From contig CCMH01000004.1 of NCBI GenBank assembly GCA_000751595.1, positions 62,001 through 126,000 of the forward strand: a stretch of 64,000 nt of DNA, written 5' to 3'. Position numbers and translations under genes: made by a program. Shown one piece after another: positions 62,435 through 64,000 of the stretch. Position 1 is the first letter of the stretch. The number at the start of each line of letters is the position of its first letter. The notes below the pieces were generated by a model, which worked only from the letters and a program-made list of their open reading frames with translations, did no database searches and was not told where the DNA came from. Source of the DNA: Weeksella massiliensis (lineage in GTDB: Bacteria; Bacteroidota; Bacteroidia; Flavobacteriales; Weeksellaceae).

Positions 62435-63508
62435 ATGGCTAAATTATTTACACCTCTAAAAATCAATTCACAACTCACGCTCAAAAACCGTATTGTTGTT
62501 TCTCCAATGTGTCAATATTCGGCCGTTGATGGATTTGCAACTCCTTGGCATTTAGTGCATTTGGGAAGTAGAGCAGTGGGGGGAGCTGCTGCGATTATTC
62601 AAGAGGCTACGGCAATTGTTCCGGAAGGTAGAATTTCTTATGCCGACTTAGGTCTATGGTCGGATGCACAAATAGAAAATTTAAAAGGAATTACTTCTTT
62701 TATCAAAAAACACGATGCTATTCCTGGTATTCAATTAGCACACGCGGGTAGAAAAGCAAGTACAGAATTGCCTTGGATAGAACCGAAACAACTCACCCCA
62801 AATGATAAAAACGGATGGCAAACAGTGGCTCCTTCAGCGATCCCTTTTCATGAGAATGATGTCACACCGGTCGAATTATCGATTCCCCAAATAAAAGGGT
62901 TGGTACAATCTTTTGCAGATGCCGCCAGACGCGCTGTGGAAGCAGGATATGAAATTATCGAAATTCATGCTGCGCATGGGTATTTGATTCATCAGTTTTT
63001 CTCTCCATTGGTCAATTTTCGTACTGATGAATATGGCGGAAGTTTCGAAAACAGAACTCGATTTTTGTTAGAGGTTTTAGAAGCTGTAAAGAAAGAGTTG
63101 AGTTCGCAATCTTTGTGGGTACGTATTTCGGCAACCGATTGGGCAGAAGGAGGTTGGGATTTGGATCAGTCGGTTGAGTTGGCGAAAATTTTACCAGAGT
63201 ATGGAGTTGAGGTTATAGATGTTTCGAGCGGAGGTGCGGTTCATGAACAAAAAATAAAAGTCGAAAAAAATTATCAAGTTCCTTTTGCCGAAGCAATTAA
63301 AAAATCAACTTCTTTACTAACGGCTTGTGTCGGTTTGATTGAAGATGCAGAACAAGCAGAAGATATTTTGATCGAAAACAAAGCAGATATTGTGATGATT
63401 GGGAGAGAGCTTCTTCGTAATCCATATTTTCCGTTAGAAGCTGCTGAAACCTTGCATGCAACGGTCGATTGGCCTAAACAATATTTGCGTGCGAAACCTC
63501 GGAAATAA
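62435..63508 (+). CDS. namA: Old-yellow-enzyme NADPH dehydrogenase (NamA/YqjM type)
   Basis: An FMN-dependent ene-reductase acting on activated alkenes. It has the YqjM signature SPMCQYSA with the redox-tuning Cys, then HLVHLGSRAVGGAA, the substrate-binding HAAHGYLIHQFFSPLVNFRTDEYGGS, and the FMN phosphate site near GLIEDAEQAEDIL and IGRELLRNPYFP. The frame opens upstream at 62363, but the ATG at 62435 (MAKLFTPLKI) gives the usual N-terminus; 357 residues. It is divergent from ndh. Confidence 0.93.
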   Translation: MAKLFTPLKINSQLTLKNRIVVSPMCQYSAVDGFATPWHLVHLGSRAVGGAAAIIQEATAIVPEGRISYADLGLWSDAQIENLKGITSFIKKHDAIPGIQLAHAGRKASTELPWIEPKQLTPNDKNGWQTVAPSAIPFHENDVTPVELSIPQIKGLVQSFADAARRAVEAGYEIIEIHAAHGYLIHQFFSPLVNFRTDEYGGSFENRTRFLLEVLEAVKKELSSQSLWVRISATDWAEGGWDLDQSVELAKILPEYGVEVIDVSSGGAVHEQKIKVEKNYQVPFAEAIKKSTSLLTACVGLIEDAEQAEDILIENKADIVMIGRELLRNPYFPLEAAETLHATVDWPKQYLRAKPRK

Positions 63509-63569
63509 ATAAAAAAACACCACCTTTGCAAATTAATTTTTTTAGATAGTTCATCTATTTTTGGTTTAT

Positions 63570-63577
63570 GGTAGGAT
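63570..63577 (+). repeat. Copy of over-represented octamer GGTAGGAT
   Basis: An intergenic copy 62 bases after the namA stop. An AT-rich inverted repeat, AAATTATT-AAA-AATAATTT, lies at 63640-63658. Confidence 0.5.
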
Positions 63578-63704
63578 GTTTTATTTGCTCTATCAAAACT
63601 TGAATTTAAGCTGTTTAGTGATTTGAATATTAATTAATTAAATTATTAAAAATAATTTCATTCAATCAGTACATAACTAAATAGTAAGTTAGTAAAATAA
63701 ACTT

Positions 63705-64000
63705 ATGAATAAAAGTATATTGGCTTTGGCGATTGGTGCCCTCGGAATTGGAATGACCGAATTTACCATGATGGGGGTAATCGAAGTTTTCGCTAAAGAT
63801 TTAGAAATTAGTATTCCTGAAGCTGGACATTTTATTTCTATTTATGCATTGGGTGTATTTGTAGGTGCACCGATTTTAGTAATGTTGACAAGTAAAAAAT
63901 CTCCTAAAGATATCTTAATATTTTTTATGGTTTTATTTACTGTATTTAATATAGCCTTTGCTTTAGCACCAAATTATTTAACATTATTAATAGCACGTTT
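63705..64000 (+). CDS. MFS transporter, partial (cut by the window end)
   Basis: An open frame of 98 codons running off the end of the window. It starts MNKSILALAIGALGIGMTEFTMMGVIEV and has three hydrophobic segments with a short basic loop (LTSKKSPKDIL) between the second and third, as between helices 2 and 3 of DHA1-type major facilitator transporters (AraJ/YdhP-like). Substrate unknown; the rest of the gene is outside the window. Confidence 0.8.
   Translation, partial: MNKSILALAIGALGIGMTEFTMMGVIEVFAKDLEISIPEAGHFISIYALGVFVGAPILVMLTSKKSPKDILIFFMVLFTVFNIAFALAPNYLTLLIAR

Overview
The window looks like chromosomal DNA of a member of the Flavobacteriia (Bacteroidetes), most likely a Weeksellaceae-type organism; the genus is a guess. 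The DNA is AT-rich. Start codons lack Shine-Dalgarno-like leaders. Several upstream regions carry the Bacteroidetes -7 box TAnnTTTG, and one is a complete TTG-N19-TATTTTTG promoter at 762-791. Many genes belong to Bacteroidetes-type families: a secreted M36 protease with a type IX secretion C-terminal domain, a long-form LepB, an OstA-like protein, a DUF5683 protein, a WbqC protein, and the MoxR/DUF58/DUF4350/DUF4129/SpoIIM/RDD cluster. Menaquinone synthesis (MenD) and a type II NADH dehydrogenase point to quinone-based respiration. I found no rRNA, tRNA or CRISPR.

Layout. 0.2-6.5 kb: a YkuK-like protein, a THUMP RNA methyltransferase, a DUF2750 protein, a glycosyltransferase, RimO, an OmpA-type lipoprotein and a PTS-IIC-like membrane protein. 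6.5-10.4 kb (minus): MenD, FabG, and MetK behind a structured leader. 10.6-11.7 kb: an Lrp-type regulator and MsrA. 11.8-17.9 kb (minus): TrkH-TrkA potassium uptake, RF2, a small lipoprotein, a short SSB, and an overlapping DUF3037/HipA-like kinase pair. 18-21.4 kb: a SanA-like protein, an RsmI-like methylase, a tyrosine phosphatase and DnaA. A 493-bp AT-rich gap follows, then Apt, two small enzyme-like proteins, a degenerate peroxiredoxin-like protein and the M36 protease. 27.5-34.4 kb: the MoxR cluster. 34.5-39.6 kb: an FKBP isomerase, a patatin, an exported glutaminase, and a deoxyhypusine-synthase-like protein beside arginine decarboxylase. 40-46.7 kb: ParA-ParB-DUF5683-DapB-LepB-WbqC and a subtilase. 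47-51.2 kb: an amino-acid permease, a lipase-like hydrolase and a GMC oxidoreductase. 52.9-63.5 kb: an alanine/sodium symporter, a PcrA-type helicase, a Fur-family regulator, the OstA-like protein, an aminotransferase, NDH-2, an old-yellow-enzyme, and the start of an MFS transporter cut by the window edge.

The clearest accessory region is 51.34-52.87 kb. A 19-bp direct repeat brackets two hairpins, a dead IS1182-like transposase N-terminus, the rotted 3' end of an SF1 helicase-DUF2726 gene containing eight ATCA repeats, and one intact HRDC-domain gene. This looks like the scar of a lost mobile or defence-like locus.

Three other signals stand out. First, the octamer GGTAGGAT is strongly over-represented: I counted 21 copies by eye, and a 14-bp extension of it recurs exactly in four intergenic gaps. 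Second, the metK leader carries a 12-bp stem closing a conserved-looking loop right after its promoter. Third, upstream of dnaA there is an 11-bp-phased array of TTGTAA. I did not find a complete new multi-gene system; these are the best candidates for follow-up.
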